This document shows, piece after piece, positions 44,008-54,468 of a stretch of 54,602 bases of DNA. A program made the translations under genes and the position numbers. How positions within the stretch are numbered: the stretch's first letter is position 1; each line of letters opens with the position of its first letter. The DNA comes from Neisseria iguanae (lineage in GTDB: Bacteria; Pseudomonadota; Gammaproteobacteria; Burkholderiales; Neisseriaceae). The stretch is from NCBI RefSeq assembly GCF_003013245.1, contig NZ_PXYY01000005.1:1-54602 (forward strand). Reading direction: 5' to 3'. Below the pieces are notes generated by a model. It was not told the origin of the DNA. It worked only from the letters and a program-made list of their open reading frames with translations, and made no database searches.

Positions 44008-45348
44008 TTGCAAACCTTATTAGCATTTATCGTCGCGATTCTGATTCTGGTCAGCTTGCACGAATTCGGCCATTATATTGTGGCGCGTTGGTGCGGCGTG
44101 AAAGTGCTGCGCTTTTCGGTAGGCTTCGGTAAGCCGTTTTTCACCAAAAAACGTGGCGACACCGAATGGTGTCTGGCGCCGATTCCTTTGGGCGGCTATG
44201 TCAAAATGGCCGATACGCGCGAAGGCAATGTGCCGGAAGAAGATTTACCCTATGCTTTCGACAAACAGCACCCGGCCAAGAAAATCGCGATTGTTGCCGC
44301 CGGCCCGCTGACCAATCTGGCCTTGGCGGTATTGCTGTATGGCCTGAGCTTTTCTTTCGGTGTGACTGAAATCCGTCCGTATGTCGGCATGGTCGAGCCG
44401 TCCAGTATCGCCGCTAAAGCAGGTTTCCGGCCCGGCGATAAAATCCAATCGGTTAACGGCACCGCAGTCGGCGAATGGGGCGATGTACAAACCGAAATCA
44501 TCTTGAATGTGGAAGCCGGCAAGGTCGTTGTTACCGTTCAGACGGCCTCAGGACAAGCGGCAACACGCGTGATAGATGCTGCCGGTACCCCCGAAGCGGG
44601 TAAAATTGCGAAAAATAGCGGCAACATCGGTCTGTGGCCTTTTAAAATTACCAACTATGTTGGTTTCGTGCAAGAAGGTAGTCCGGCAGAACAAGCCGGT
44701 TTGAAAGCGGGCGACAAGCTGATCAGTGCCGACGGTCGTGAAATTCGCGAATGGGCGGCTTGGGCGGAATTGTTCCGCGACAGTCCGGGCAAGAAGCTGG
44801 ATGTGGTGTATGAGCGTGACGGCCAAACTTTTCAGACGGCCTTACGCCCGAATACGCTGGAATTGGAAGACGGTACCTTGGCCGGCCGTGTTGGTGTGGC
44901 GGCACTGCGTGATGAAGCGTGGGATAAGCAGGTTCGCTTCCAATATATGCCGTCTGTAGGTGAGGCCTTCAAAATAGGCTGGGATAAAATGATCGGCTAT
45001 TCGGCCACTACGTTGAAATTTTTCGGTAAACTGCTGATTGGCAACGCTTCGGCCAATCATGTTTCCGGTCCATTGACGATTGCCGATTTCGCCGGCCGTT
45101 CGGCGGCCTTGGGTGTGCAGAGTTATTTGGAATTTTTGGCCTTGGTCAGCATCAGTTTGGGTATTCTCAACTTGCTGCCGGTGCCTGTTTTAGACGGCGG
45201 TCACTTGGTGTATTATATCGCCGAATGGATACGCGGAAAACCGTTGAGCGAGCGCATTCAGGCCATCGGTTTACGATTTGGTCTGGCTGCAATGCTGATG
45301 TTGATGGCGGTGGCGTTCTTTAATGATATTAATCGTTTGTTTGGATAA
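44008..45348 (+). CDS. rseP: Site-2 zinc protease RseP
   Basis: 446 residues. An inner-membrane protease that cuts within membranes, acting on anti-sigma factors and signal peptides. The zinc motif HEFGH is at residues 19-23, with LDGG near 390 as the third ligand; two PDZ domains lie between ([38 protein letters not shown]). The start is a TTG at 44008 behind CAGGGGAC. Two DUS lie inside. Stop 4 nt before bamA. Confidence 0.96.
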   Translation: MQTLLAFIVAILILVSLHEFGHYIVARWCGVKVLRFSVGFGKPFFTKKRGDTEWCLAPIPLGGYVKMADTREGNVPEEDLPYAFDKQHPAKKIAIVAAGPLTNLALAVLLYGLSFSFGVTEIRPYVGMVEPSSIAAKAGFRPGDKIQSVNGTAVGEWGDVQTEIILNVEAGKVVVTVQTASGQAATRVIDAAGTPEAGKIAKNSGNIGLWPFKITNYVGFVQEGSPAEQAGLKAGDKLISADGREIREWAAWAELFRDSPGKKLDVVYERDGQTFQTALRPNTLELEDGTLAGRVGVAALRDEAWDKQVRFQYMPSVGEAFKIGWDKMIGYSATTLKFFGKLLIGNASANHVSGPLTIADFAGRSAALGVQSYLEFLALVSISLGILNLLPVPVLDGGHLVYYIAEWIRGKPLSERIQAIGLRFGLAAMLMLMAVAFFNDINRLFG

Positions 45349-45352
45349 TTGT

Positions 45353-47752
45353 ATGAAATTAAAACAGATTGCTTCTGCTTTGATGATTTTGGGTTTGACG
45401 CCTTTGGCATTGGCCGATTTCACCATTCAGGATATTCGTGTCGAAGGTTTGCAACGCACCGAGCCGAGCACAGTGTTCAACTACCTGCCGGTCAAAGTGG
45501 GCGACAACTTCAGCGACGAGCGCAGTGAAGAAATCATCCGTGACCTGTATGCGACCGGTTTCTTTGACGACGTACGCGTTGAAACCATGGGCAACCAAGT
45601 GCTGCTGACCGTGGTAGAGCGTCCGACCATCGCCAGTTTGAATATCACCGGCGCTAAAATGCTCCAAAACGATGCCATCAAGAAAAACTTGGAATCATTC
45701 GGTTTGGCGCAGTCGCAATATTTCAACCAAGCGACACTGAATCAGGCCGTTGCCGCTTTGAAACAGGAATATGTGAGCCGCGGTAAACAGTCGGCACAAA
45801 TCAAACCGACCGTGACCAAACTCGCTCGTAACCGTGTTTCCATCGACATCACGGTGGAAGAAGGCAAATCGACCAAAATCACCAACATCGAGTTTGAAGG
45901 CAATGAGAAATATTCCGACCGCAAGCTGATGAAGCAAATGTCTTTGAGCAAAGGCGGCATATGGACATGGTTGACCAAAAGCAACCAGTTTAACGAACAA
46001 AAATTCGCGCAAGACATGCAGCGCGTGAATGATTTCTATCAAAATAACGGCTATTTCAGCTTCCGCATTGTCGATACCGACATTCAAACCAACGAAGACA
46101 AAACCCAGCAAACCATTAAAGTGGTGGTGGAAGAAGGCGACCGGTTCCGTTGGGGCAAGGTACACATTGAAGGCGATACCCGCGAAGTACCCAAAGCCGA
46201 TTTGTACAAACTGCTAAAAATGAAAGAAGGCCGGTGGTATGAGCGCCAGCAAATGGTGACTGCGCTGGAAGCCATTCAAAACCGCATGGGTACGGCGGGC
46301 TATGCATTCAGCGAAGTCAACGTTCGGCCGCAACCGAATCCGGAAACCAAAATTGTCGATTTCGTGTTGTACATTGAACCGGGCCGTAAAGTTTATGTAA
46401 ACGAAATCAACATCACCGGCAACAATAAAACCCGTGACGAAGTGATCCGTCGCGAATTGCGCCAAATAGAAGCTGCACCATACGACACGTCCAAGCTGCA
46501 ACGTTCTAAAGAACGTGTGGAATTGTTGGGTTACTTTGACAATGTCCAATTCGATGCCAAACCGGTTGCCGGCACGCCTGACCAAGTCGATTTAAACATG
46601 AGCCTGACCGAACGCTCTACCGGCTCGCTGGATTTGAGCGCAGGGTGGGTGCAAGATACCGGTATCGTCATATCCGCCGGTGTGGCTCAAGACAACCTGT
46701 TCGGTACCGGCAAATCCGCTTCCGCACGCGTATCGCGCAGTAAAACCACCGCCAACGGCTCGCTGTCGTTTACCGACCCCTACTTCACACCCGACGGCGT
46801 GAGCTTGGGCTACGACATCTACGGCCGCAAATACGATCCGCGCAAGGCATCTTCCAGCGCGAAACAGTATAAAACCACCACTATAGGCGGCGGTTTGCGC
46901 ATGGGCGTGCCGATTACCGAATATGACCGCGTGAATTTCGGCTTGGCGGCAGAACATCTCACGGTTAATACATTCAACGGGGCGCCTAAACGTTATAAAG
47001 AATTTATTCAGAAGTATGGTAACAATGATAGCGGCATCGGTAAATTTAAAGGCCGGGTGTATAAAGGTACTATCGGCTGGGGACGTAATAAAACCGATAA
47101 TGCTTTATGGCCTACCCGCGGCTATTTGACAGGTGTAAACGGCGAAGTGGCCTTGCCGGGCAGTGATTTGAAATATTACACACTGACCCACAACCAGACT
47201 TGGTTCTTCCCGTTGAGCAAAGATTTGACCCTGATGTTGGGTGGTGAAGTCGGCTACGGTAACGGTTACGGCAAAACCAAAGAAATGCCGTTCTTTGAAA
47301 ACTTTTACGGTGGCGGTTTAGGTTCGGTGCGCGGTTTCGAAAGTGGTACGCTCGGCCCGAAAGTGTATGACGAACACGGCGATAAAATCAGCTATGGCGG
47401 TAATAAAAAAGCCAACGTGTCGGCTGAGTTGCTGTTCCCAATGCCGGGCATTAAAGATGCACGCACCGTGCGGTTGAGCCTGTTTGCCGATGCGGGCAGT
47501 GTGTGGGACGGCAAAACCTATACCGATTCCGAAAACGACATTCGTTCCGGTTCAACACAAAAGCAAAACGTTTACGGTTTGGGCACCAACCACAAATCGA
47601 CTTTTAAAGAAGAGTTGCGCTATTCTGCCGGTGCGGCGGTAACTTGGCTCTCGCCTTTGGGACCGATGAAATTCAGTTATGCTTATCCGATTAAGAAAAA
47701 AGAAGGCGACGAAGTCCAACGCTTCCAATTCCAATTGGGTACCACATTCTGA
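45353..47752 (+). CDS. bamA: Outer membrane protein assembly factor BamA
   Basis: 799 residues from ATG 45353. Signal peptide [20 protein letters not shown], five POTRA domains (first [20 protein letters not shown]), and a 16-strand barrel ending in the terminal phenylalanine QFQLGTTF. The [11 protein letters not shown] segment is the conserved L6 loop (VRGF). It inserts barrel proteins in the outer membrane. Directly after rseP and before the chaperone skp. Confidence 0.97.
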   Translation: MKLKQIASALMILGLTPLALADFTIQDIRVEGLQRTEPSTVFNYLPVKVGDNFSDERSEEIIRDLYATGFFDDVRVETMGNQVLLTVVERPTIASLNITGAKMLQNDAIKKNLESFGLAQSQYFNQATLNQAVAALKQEYVSRGKQSAQIKPTVTKLARNRVSIDITVEEGKSTKITNIEFEGNEKYSDRKLMKQMSLSKGGIWTWLTKSNQFNEQKFAQDMQRVNDFYQNNGYFSFRIVDTDIQTNEDKTQQTIKVVVEEGDRFRWGKVHIEGDTREVPKADLYKLLKMKEGRWYERQQMVTALEAIQNRMGTAGYAFSEVNVRPQPNPETKIVDFVLYIEPGRKVYVNEINITGNNKTRDEVIRRELRQIEAAPYDTSKLQRSKERVELLGYFDNVQFDAKPVAGTPDQVDLNMSLTERSTGSLDLSAGWVQDTGIVISAGVAQDNLFGTGKSASARVSRSKTTANGSLSFTDPYFTPDGVSLGYDIYGRKYDPRKASSSAKQYKTTTIGGGLRMGVPITEYDRVNFGLAAEHLTVNTFNGAPKRYKEFIQKYGNNDSGIGKFKGRVYKGTIGWGRNKTDNALWPTRGYLTGVNGEVALPGSDLKYYTLTHNQTWFFPLSKDLTLMLGGEVGYGNGYGKTKEMPFFENFYGGGLGSVRGFESGTLGPKVYDEHGDKISYGGNKKANVSAELLFPMPGIKDARTVRLSLFADAGSVWDGKTYTDSENDIRSGSTQKQNVYGLGTNHKSTFKEELRYSAGAAVTWLSPLGPMKFSYAYPIKKKEGDEVQRFQFQLGTTF

Positions 47753-47759
47753 TTCGGGC

Positions 47760-47798
47760 AGGCCGTCTGAAAACCCCTGTCGGATGTTTCAAACGGCC
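47760..47798. terminator. DUS hairpin between bamA and skp
   Basis: AGGCCGTCTGAAAA pairs with TGTTTCAAACGGCC; one arm is a variant, so termination is probably partial. Confidence 0.6.
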
Positions 47799-47834
47799 CG
47801 GACTTTCCGCCACAAGAATGTAAAGGACTTGATG

Positions 47835-48347
47835 ATGAAAAAAGTATCAACAATCCTCCGTTTGGGCAGCGCGGCGGTGTTGGGCTTCGGCCTGATGACA
47901 CAGGCTGCGGCAGCCGAAGCCGTGCAGAAACTCGGTTTCATCAATACCGAACGCGTGTATCTCGAATCCAAGCAGGCGCAAGGCATTCAGGCCAAACTGG
48001 AAAAAGAATTCGGCAGCCGCCAAAAAGCCTTGCAAAAGCTGCAACAAGAAGGCGCGGATTTGGAGAAAAAACTGGCCGACAACCGTCTGCAAGGCCAAGC
48101 GCGTGAAAATGTAGCCAAACAATGGGGCGAAATGGTACAGCGTTTCCGCCGTGAGCAAGCCAAATTGGCGGAAGACTACAACCTGCGCCGCAATGAAGAA
48201 TTCGCCGCTTTGCAGCAAAACGCCAACCGCGTAATTCTTGAATTAGCCAAGCAGGAAGGCTACGACGTGATTTTGCAGGACGTCATCTACGTCAACAGCA
48301 AATACGACATTACCGACAGCGTGATTAAAGCACTGAATGCACGATAA
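47835..48347 (+). CDS. skp: Periplasmic chaperone Skp/OmpH
   Basis: 170 residues (ATG 47832 or 47835; AAAGGACTTG fits the second). Signal peptide (...[13 protein letters not shown]). The mature chain has the short beta body ([20 protein letters not shown]) and two long charged helices that form the tentacles of a trimer holding unfolded outer-membrane proteins. Ends [20 protein letters not shown]. Confidence 0.93.
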   Translation: MKKVSTILRLGSAAVLGFGLMTQAAAAEAVQKLGFINTERVYLESKQAQGIQAKLEKEFGSRQKALQKLQQEGADLEKKLADNRLQGQARENVAKQWGEMVQRFRREQAKLAEDYNLRRNEEFAALQQNANRVILELAKQEGYDVILQDVIYVNSKYDITDSVIKALNAR

Positions 48348-48350
48348 TAC

Positions 48351-48384
48351 TTCAGACGGCCTCCAATCAAACAAGGCCGTCTGG
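48351..48384. terminator. DUS hairpin after skp
   Basis: ACTTCAGACGGCCT and AGGCCGTCTGGAA form an inverted pair. Confidence 0.7.
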
Positions 48385-48528
48385 AAAATCAATGGTTAAA
48401 AATGCTTTAAACAGCGGGTTCCGTTCCTGAATCAGACGCCTGTTCCTGTTTACACAAGCTGCGAACCGTTCAACCATTTGCCGTTTAAACTTGTGATTTC
48501 AAGCATTCAGACAGCCTGAAAGTCCCCT

Positions 48529-49587
48529 ATGGTTTCACAAAACTATACCCTTTCCCAAATCGTGGCTGAACTCGGCGGCGAATGGCGCGGCAACGATATT
48601 GCCGTCCAAGCCGTACGCCCCTTGGCCGACGCGCAGGTCGAACACATCAGCTTTTTGGCCAATCCCAAATACAAAGCCGATGTGTACGACAGTCAAGCCG
48701 GTGCGATTATCGTGCCGGCCAAGTCTGCCGGTGAGTTTTCCGGCCGCAATCTGATTGTCGCCACCGACCCTTACCTGTATTTCGCCAAAGTCGCACGCCT
48801 GTTTTCGCCCATCGTGAAGGCCGCAGGCAGCGTGCATCCGACTGCCGTGATTGAACCCGGTGCCACTGTGCCTGCAAGCTGTGAAATCGGTGCCAACGTT
48901 TATATCGGCGCGAATACCGTTTTGGGCGAAAACTGCCGCATTCTGGCCAATGCCGTGATTGAACACGACTGTACCTTGGGCGATGAAACCGTGATTCACC
49001 CCAATGCCGTGATTTACTACGGCTGCACCTTGGGCAAACGCGTTGAAATCCACGCCGGCGCAGTCATTGGTGCCGACGGTTTCGGTTTGGCCTTTGCCGG
49101 TGATTCGTGGTTCAAAATTCCGCAAACCGGCGGTGTAACCTTGGGCGATGATGTCGAAATCGGTTCCAACAGCAATATCGACCGCGGAGCCATGAATGAC
49201 ACTACTGTCGGTAACGGCACCAAAATCGACAACCAAATCCAAATCGGCCACAATTGCAAAATCGGTTCGCATACCGTCATTGCCGCCAAAACCGGTATTT
49301 CCGGCAGCGTGACCATCGGCAATTACTGCATCATCGGCGGCGGTGTCGGTACCGTCGGCCACATTGAAATCGCCGATAAAACCAACATTGGCGGTGGCAC
49401 TAGTCTGACCCACAGCATTACCGAACAAGGGCAGCACATTGCCGGCATCTTCCCCGACATGCCCTATAGAGAATGGGCGCGCAACGGCGTACACATCCGA
49501 CATCTGAACGAAATGCACAAGCGTCTCAAACAGCTGGAAAAAACACTCAGCACCAACCATTCAATCCACATCGATTCTAAAAAATAA
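48529..49587 (+). CDS. lpxD: UDP-3-O-(3-hydroxyacyl)glucosamine N-acyltransferase
   Basis: 352 residues. Third step of lipid A synthesis. The N-terminal uridine-binding domain ([15 protein letters not shown]) is followed by a long left-handed beta helix and the catalytic-histidine segment [20 protein letters not shown]. Trimer, cytoplasmic. Precedes fabZ by 10 nt. Confidence 0.97.
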   Translation: MVSQNYTLSQIVAELGGEWRGNDIAVQAVRPLADAQVEHISFLANPKYKADVYDSQAGAIIVPAKSAGEFSGRNLIVATDPYLYFAKVARLFSPIVKAAGSVHPTAVIEPGATVPASCEIGANVYIGANTVLGENCRILANAVIEHDCTLGDETVIHPNAVIYYGCTLGKRVEIHAGAVIGADGFGLAFAGDSWFKIPQTGGVTLGDDVEIGSNSNIDRGAMNDTTVGNGTKIDNQIQIGHNCKIGSHTVIAAKTGISGSVTIGNYCIIGGGVGTVGHIEIADKTNIGGGTSLTHSITEQGQHIAGIFPDMPYREWARNGVHIRHLNEMHKRLKQLEKTLSTNHSIHIDSKK

Positions 49588-49597
49588 AAGGAAAATT

Positions 49598-50047
49598 ATG
49601 GACTTAACGTTACCGATTGAAGCAAAAGATATTCAAAAACTAATTCCGCACCGCTACCCGTTTTTACAGCTTGACCGCATCACAGCCTACGAGCCGATGA
49701 AATGCCTGACCGCGATTAAAAACGTCACCATGAACGAGCCTCAGTTTCAAGGCCATTTCCCCGATTTGCCGGTTATGCCGGGCGTGCTGATTATCGAAGC
49801 CATGGCGCAGGCTTGCGGTACGTTGGCCATCTTGAGCGAAGGCGGCCGCAAAGACAACGAATTTTTCTTCTTCGCCGGCATCGATAATGCCCGTTTCAAA
49901 CGCCAAGTGATTCCCGGTGACCAACTGGTTTTTGAAGTCGGACTGATCACCAGCAAACGCGGCATCGGCAAATTTAATGCTGTGGCCAAAGTCGATGGCC
50001 AAGTGGCGGTCGAAGCCGAAATCATGTGTGCCAAACGCATAGTGTAA
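49598..50047 (+). CDS. fabZ: 3-hydroxyacyl-ACP dehydratase FabZ
   Basis: 149 residues, hotdog fold. [17 protein letters not shown] holds the catalytic His and [19 protein letters not shown] the catalytic Glu. It supplies unsaturated chains for phospholipid and balances hydroxyacyl-ACP use by LpxA/LpxD. AAAGGAAAATT precedes the ATG. Confidence 0.98.
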   Translation: MDLTLPIEAKDIQKLIPHRYPFLQLDRITAYEPMKCLTAIKNVTMNEPQFQGHFPDLPVMPGVLIIEAMAQACGTLAILSEGGRKDNEFFFFAGIDNARFKRQVIPGDQLVFEVGLITSKRGIGKFNAVAKVDGQVAVEAEIMCAKRIV

Positions 50048-50085
50048 TATTGTCTGAAGCGTTATCCGTCCATGCAGCAGACAAC

Positions 50086-50114
50086 AGGCCGTCTGAACAT
50101 ATTTCAGACGGCCT
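50086..50114. terminator. Inverted DUS hairpin between fabZ and lpxA
   Basis: AGGCCGTCTGAA and TTCAGACGGCCT are separated by 5 nt. Confidence 0.8.
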
Positions 50115-50135
50115 TATTGAAATAAGGAGCACAAC

Positions 50136-50912
50136 ATGTCTCTTATCCATCCTACCGCCATCATTGATCGGAAAGCTAGACTCGATTCCAGCGTGAAAGT
50201 AGGGCCTTATACCGTTATCGGCCCGAACGTGCAAATCGGCGCGAACACCGAAATCGGTTCGCACGTCGTGATTAACGGCCATACCTCCATTGGAGAAAAC
50301 AACCGCATTTTCCAGTTTGCCAGCTTAGGCGAAATTCCGCAGGATAAAAAATACCGCGGCGAGCCGACCCGCCTGATTATCGGTAATGGCAATACCATCC
50401 GCGAATTCACTACCTTTAATCTCGGCACCGCCACCGGTATCGGAGAAACCCGTATCGGCGACAACAATTGGATCATGGCCTACTGCCATCTTGCACACGA
50501 TTGTGTCATCGGCAACGACACTATCTTTGCCAACAACGCATCCTTGGCCGGACATGTCACCATCGGCGATTATGTCATTCTCGGCGGCTACACGTTGGTG
50601 TTTCAGTTCTGCCGGATCGGCGACTACGCCATGACCGCGTTTGCCGCCGGTGTACACAAAGACGTGCCACCGTATTTCATGGCCGCAGGCTATCGTGCCG
50701 AACCGGCCGGCCTCAACAGCGAAGGTATGCGCCGCAACGGCTTCACTGCCGAACAAATCGCCAACGTGAAAGACGTGTACAAAACCATCTATCACCGCGG
50801 CATTCCGTTTGAAGAAGCCAAAACCGATATTCTGAAACGTGCCCAAACCCAATCAGAATTGGCTGTGTTTAAAGATTTCTTTGCCGAATCGACACGCGGG
50901 ATTATCCGTTGA
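50136..50912 (+). CDS. lpxA: UDP-N-acetylglucosamine O-acyltransferase
   Basis: 258 residues. First step of lipid A synthesis. Beta helix of hexapeptide repeats; the catalytic histidine is in [20 protein letters not shown], and the C-terminal helical domain includes [32 protein letters not shown] precedes the ATG. In related genomes lpxB is close downstream; here 2.4 kb intervenes. Confidence 0.97.
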   Translation: MSLIHPTAIIDRKARLDSSVKVGPYTVIGPNVQIGANTEIGSHVVINGHTSIGENNRIFQFASLGEIPQDKKYRGEPTRLIIGNGNTIREFTTFNLGTATGIGETRIGDNNWIMAYCHLAHDCVIGNDTIFANNASLAGHVTIGDYVILGGYTLVFQFCRIGDYAMTAFAAGVHKDVPPYFMAAGYRAEPAGLNSEGMRRNGFTAEQIANVKDVYKTIYHRGIPFEEAKTDILKRAQTQSELAVFKDFFAESTRGIIR

Positions 50913-51477
50913 TGATTAAGTGACATGATAAAGGCCGTCTGAAAACCTGAACTGTCCCCCCAACCCTTGGGCAAGTTAAGAATGTTTCTCAAACAGCCTT
51001 TTCAAGCCGGGTTCTGCAGGCAACGGGGCTCAGCTTTTTTAAGTCCAGACTCAAGCATTCATGATTGCAGTATGTAATCATTTATGATTGTTGCCGGCCC
51101 CGCCGCCGGCAGCGCACCTTCTTCATCGAAGCTTTCCGTTTTCAGGGGTAAGTAACAAAAAAGGTGATGAAAATTGCTGAAAGCCTTATTCTGTAAGGTT
51201 TTTAGAGGTTGAATACCCGTGACTGCAAAGGAAACCACATTCATTGGCATTGGTGACACCGATTTTGCAGTGCGGCGGCGCAGATGTGTGCATGAGGCTT
51301 TGAAGCGCGCTGCCGGCTGTGCACTTGGTGATAATGGGGTAGGTCCCGGTATTTGAAGTCCGGTGTATATTCGGACATAAGAAAACCGCACCTTCTTAGT
51401 TGGGGGGCCTGACTTTTGGGGCGCAGTTTATGTTTCAGACGGCCTTTTACCTTGGTTTGTTTTTTGACAACCTATAT
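50913..51477. other. Degenerate region after lpxA
   Basis: Two DUS (50933-50944 and 51433-51444). On the minus strand about 51180-51250 reads GVTNANECGFLCSHG and then a stop, resembling the segment ATNECGFRCP of the small membrane protein at 51478; this looks like a fragment of a related gene. No intact gene. Confidence 0.45.
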
Positions 51478-51726
51478 CTACATCTTATTGTATTTGTCGG
51501 ACATGTAGATAATCATCATCCACAAAAGACAGATATACATAATGACAGATGAGGCAACAAACAGCAGGTTTTCTAGAGCAGTCATCGGTGGCATCGGGCA
51601 TCGGAAACCACATTCATTGGTGGCACCGAAAATATAATAGATGACTTCATTGATAACCAAAACAATAACGGGTTTTTTGTATTTGCGGAAAATATTGCGG
51701 ATAAAATCCAAAATGATGTCCCACAT
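51478..51726 (-). CDS. Small two-helix membrane protein
   Basis: 82 residues from ATG 51726 (GGAGTAAGGCATT upstream). Hydrophobic segments PVIVLVINEVIYYIFGA and LLFVASSVIMYICLLWMMII flank a short loop with ECGFRCP, whose two cysteines could bond. Basic N-terminus. A degraded relative lies at about 51200. No family recognised; an immunity or accessory role is possible. Confidence 0.5.
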   Translation of the reverse strand: MWDIILDFIRNIFRKYKKPVIVLVINEVIYYIFGATNECGFRCPMPPMTALENLLFVASSVIMYICLLWMMIIYMSDKYNKM

Positions 51727-52126
51727 AATGCCTTACTCCGTATAGTCTCAGATACACAAGAAAGCATTTCCAAGCGCAAGCGGTTATACAATGCTGCTGT
51801 ATTGACGCAGCTGCGGCATTGCCGGTTGCCGCGTATAACATGAGCCAGCTTTAAATGTTGCAAGTGGATTATGAGATTTTTGTCATAATTGAAGATTGGC
51901 AGACATATCAGCAGCCATTGCGAACATTATCTCCTTCAAAGAACCTGATACATTATATAGAAAGTTGTAAGTCACATCTACTGCAAGCATACGTTTCGAA
52001 CAGGTTTACCACGCTTTCCACGACTTTAATCACATCATTATTGATATTTTCGAGACGGTTGGCAGCAATAATGCCTTTTCCCTAAATTTCGTCAATAAAT
52101 GCCGCTTATTTATAGATTTGGCACGA
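51727..52126. other. Gap with remnant coding-like sequence
   Basis: The minus strand near 51990-52080 reads AANRLENINNDVIKVVESVV and NLFETYACSRCDLQLSI before a stop; it looks protein-like but has no start and no recognised family. Otherwise nothing supported. Confidence 0.35.
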
Positions 52127-52276
52127 TTACTTTGTAACAGTGGTATTCATCTTCGGATTATCGGCCTGAAGATTGACATCACCTTGGTTTTTGAAAGATG
52201 CACAGACGGCAATCGGGATTGCGCTGAGGACGCAGATTGCTGCTGCGGTAAGTTTGAATTTGTTTTTAAAATTCAT
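52127..52276 (-). CDS. 49-residue secreted protein
   Basis: ATG 52276 follows TATAGGAGAAATAAA, an excellent site, and the frame ends at TAA 52127-52129. The N-terminus is a clear signal peptide (MNFKNKFKLTAAAICVLSAI, then PIAVCA), leaving a mature chain of about 24 polar residues beginning SFKNQGDVNLQADN. It may be a complete secreted peptide or the surviving N-terminus of a larger exoprotein. A 13-nt candidate operator shared with the nearby repressor gene lies 123 nt upstream. Confidence 0.6.
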   Translation of the reverse strand: MNFKNKFKLTAAAICVLSAIPIAVCASFKNQGDVNLQADNPKMNTTVTK

Positions 52277-52398
52277 TTTATTTCTCCTATAAGTTTTTGT
52301 TTAAATACAGCTGACAAACCAACAGTTATTCAAGTTTTGCGGCACCGGCATCTGATTGACGCAATGAGTTTTAAAATTTTCTTTAATAAATAATAAGA

Positions 52399-52411
52399 TT
52401 TAGTTTAAATT
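52399..52411. promoter_or_regulatory. Candidate operator, copy 1
   Basis: TTTAGTTTAAATT, identical to 53188-53200, lies upstream of the secreted 49-residue gene in an AT-rich gap (52277-52503) that holds no other feature. Confidence 0.45.
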
Positions 52412-52503
52412 TTATTTTAAAATTTGGAATATGAATTTGATTTTAAAAAATAAAAAACGTAGAACCATGCTCTGCGGAAAATTATTTTAAAATAGTGTTG
52501 GAT

Positions 52504-53162
52504 TTATCCGCAGCGCCAGATCATTCTGCCGAGCAGTTGGAATTTGTCGGCATTGTCAAAGCTGACGGTCATCGGTTCATAAGCGGGATTGCTACTGATG
52601 AGCAACAGGCCGTCTTCGGTTTGGCGGACACATTTGATGTAAAACTTTTCTTTGAAAACGAATGCGTAAATCTCTCCGTCGGAAATATCGATTAATACAG
52701 TATCCCGGTCTTTGAGATCGGGCTTCATACTGTCGTCGCAAACATACATGCCGCGCAGATTTTCAGGACTCAGCCGTTTGGCCCTCAAGCCAGCGTTGGT
52801 GGAACAGCAGCGGATCTTCTTTATGGTTGTTTATCCAGACGAAATTTCCACTACCTGCTGACAATTTGTAGCCATATAGCCTATTTCATGATGGGTGTCA
52901 GAACCCGGATTATGCTCTTGTACGGCTACAGGTAAATATTTGGGTAAAAGAGTATCATTGCCGAATTGCAGCCAAACAGTGCTAATACCTAATACTTTGG
53001 CAATTTTTTCCAATTTTTTAGCACGGGGAGGAGCACCTTGCCGTTCTCGTCTTCCCAATGTTTGACAGCTTGTGCGGTTACGCCGACCGCATCACCGAGT
53101 TGCTGTAATGTCCAACCTTTTTGCCGTCTTATTTGGCGGATTCGGGTATATATGGTTTCCAT
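52504..53162 (-). pseudogene. Phage-type repressor (helix-turn-helix plus S24 peptidase), decayed
   Basis: From ATG 53162 the frame reads METIYTRIRQIRRQKGWTLQ, QLGDAVGVTAQAVKHWEDEN (XRE helix-turn-helix), then shifts. The next frame has APPRAKKLEKIAKVLGISTV and ends early. A further shift gives the LexA-like C-terminal domain: GMYVCDDSMKPDLKDRDTVL with the catalytic serine, and KCVRQTEDGLLLISSNPAYE with the lysine. At least two frameshifts and one stop. Relic of a prophage or regulatory gene. Confidence 0.75.
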
Positions 53163-53187
53163 GATTTCTGTACTGTTGAATTGAAAA

Positions 53188-53220
53188 TTTAGTTTAAATT
53201 AGAATATTTCAGTTTAAATA
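53188..53220. promoter_or_regulatory. Candidate operators, copies 2 and 3
   Basis: TTTAGTTTAAATT (53188-53200) and TTTCAGTTTAAATA (53207-53220) lie just upstream of the repressor ATG, in tandem with 19-bp spacing, as expected for an autoregulated repressor. Confidence 0.5.
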
Positions 53221-53235
53221 TCAAATTTAATTTAA

Positions 53236-53265
53236 AAAGGCCGTCTGAAACTTTCAGACGGCCTT
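53236..53265. terminator. Inverted DUS terminator before lpxB
   Basis: AAAGGCCGTCTGAAA and TTTCAGACGGCCTTT are nearly contiguous. Confidence 0.8.
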
Positions 53266-53316
53266 TGCTTATCAATCTGTTAAAATATCCGCAACTTAAC
53301 TCTACGTTATTCGCAC

Positions 53317-54468
53317 ATGAAAAAAAATCTGACCATCGCCATCTGTGTCGGCGAAGCGTCGGGCGATCTGCTCGGGGCACATTTAGTCTGCGCGTTGAAA
53401 CAGCGTTGTCCTGAGGCAAAGTTTATCGGTATCGGTGGCGAACGCATGAAGGCGGAAGGCTTTGAGAGCCTGTATGACCAAGAAAAGCTGGCGGTGCGCG
53501 GTTTTGTCGAAGTGGTGAAGCGGTTACCGGAAATTCTGAAAATCCGCAAAAGGATTGTGAACGATTTAATCCGCATCCAGCCCGATGTGTTTGTCGGTAT
53601 TGATGCACCGGACTTTAATCTGGGCGTGGCAGAGAAGCTCAAAGCAGCCGGTATTCCGACCGTGCATTATGTCAGCCCGTCGGTATGGGCGTGGCGGCAC
53701 GGGCGAGTGAATAAGATTGTGCATCAGGTGAATAAAGTGTTATGTCTGTTTCCGATGGAGCCGCAGCTTTATCTTGATGCGGGCGGGCGGGCAGAGTTTG
53801 TCGGACATCCGATGGCACAAACCATGCCGCTGGAAGCCGACCAACAGGCGGCGCGTGTACAATTGGGCTTACCGTCCGATATCCCATTGTTTGCATTGAT
53901 GCCGGGCAGCCGCGTGAGTGAAATTGATTATATGGCACCGATATTTTTTCAGACGGCCTTATTGCTGCTGGAGAAATACCCGCAGGCGCAGTTTGTATTG
54001 CCTGCCGCCACCGCCGCTACGCGTCAACGCTTGACCGGAATCTTGGCGCAAGCCGAGTTTGCCCGATTGCCGCTGACTGTGGTGGACAGGCAATCCGATG
54101 TGGCGTGCGCCGCCGCTGACGTGGTATTGGTGACGAGCGGCACAGCTACGTTGGAAGTCGCCTTGTGCAAGCGGCCGATGGTCGTCAGCTATAAAATTTC
54201 GCCGCTGACCTATGCCTATGTGAAGCGTAAAGTCAAAGTGTCCCATGTCGGATTACCGAATATTTTATTGAATAAGGCAGCCGTGCCGGAATTGCTGCAA
54301 CATGATGCCACACCGGGAAAACTCGCTGTAGCGGTTGCGGCATGGTACGACCATCCGGCAGCGGTGGCGCAATTGAAACAGGATTTTTATGCCCTGCATG
54401 AGTGGCTGAAAAAAGATACGGCGGCGTTGGCGGCAGAAGCGGTGTTGGCGGAAGTAAAGGCCGTCTGA
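53317..54468 (+). CDS. lpxB: Lipid A disaccharide synthase
   Basis: 383 residues. It joins lipid X and UDP-2,3-diacylglucosamine at the inner membrane (GT-B fold, GT19). TIAICVGEASGDLLGAHLV at the start, PDVFVGIDAPDFNLGVAEKL, HYVSPSVWAWRHGRVNKI, and LMPGSRVSEIDYMAP are family motifs; VTSGTATLEVALCKRPMVVS closes the donor site. The stop codon TGA is supplied by a DUS (AAGGCCGTCTGA). A second DUS lies inside the gene near 53947. Confidence 0.97.
   Translation: MKKNLTIAICVGEASGDLLGAHLVCALKQRCPEAKFIGIGGERMKAEGFESLYDQEKLAVRGFVEVVKRLPEILKIRKRIVNDLIRIQPDVFVGIDAPDFNLGVAEKLKAAGIPTVHYVSPSVWAWRHGRVNKIVHQVNKVLCLFPMEPQLYLDAGGRAEFVGHPMAQTMPLEADQQAARVQLGLPSDIPLFALMPGSRVSEIDYMAPIFFQTALLLLEKYPQAQFVLPAATAATRQRLTGILAQAEFARLPLTVVDRQSDVACAAADVVLVTSGTATLEVALCKRPMVVSYKISPLTYAYVKRKVKVSHVGLPNILLNKAAVPELLQHDATPGKLAVAVAAWYDHPAAVAQLKQDFYALHEWLKKDTAALAAEAVLAEVKAV

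Noticed and set aside
48535-49560. Minus-strand open frame of 341 codons
   Set aside because: Lies fully antisense to lpxD; the hexapeptide-repeat codon pattern keeps this strand open. No ribosome binding site or protein-like motif.
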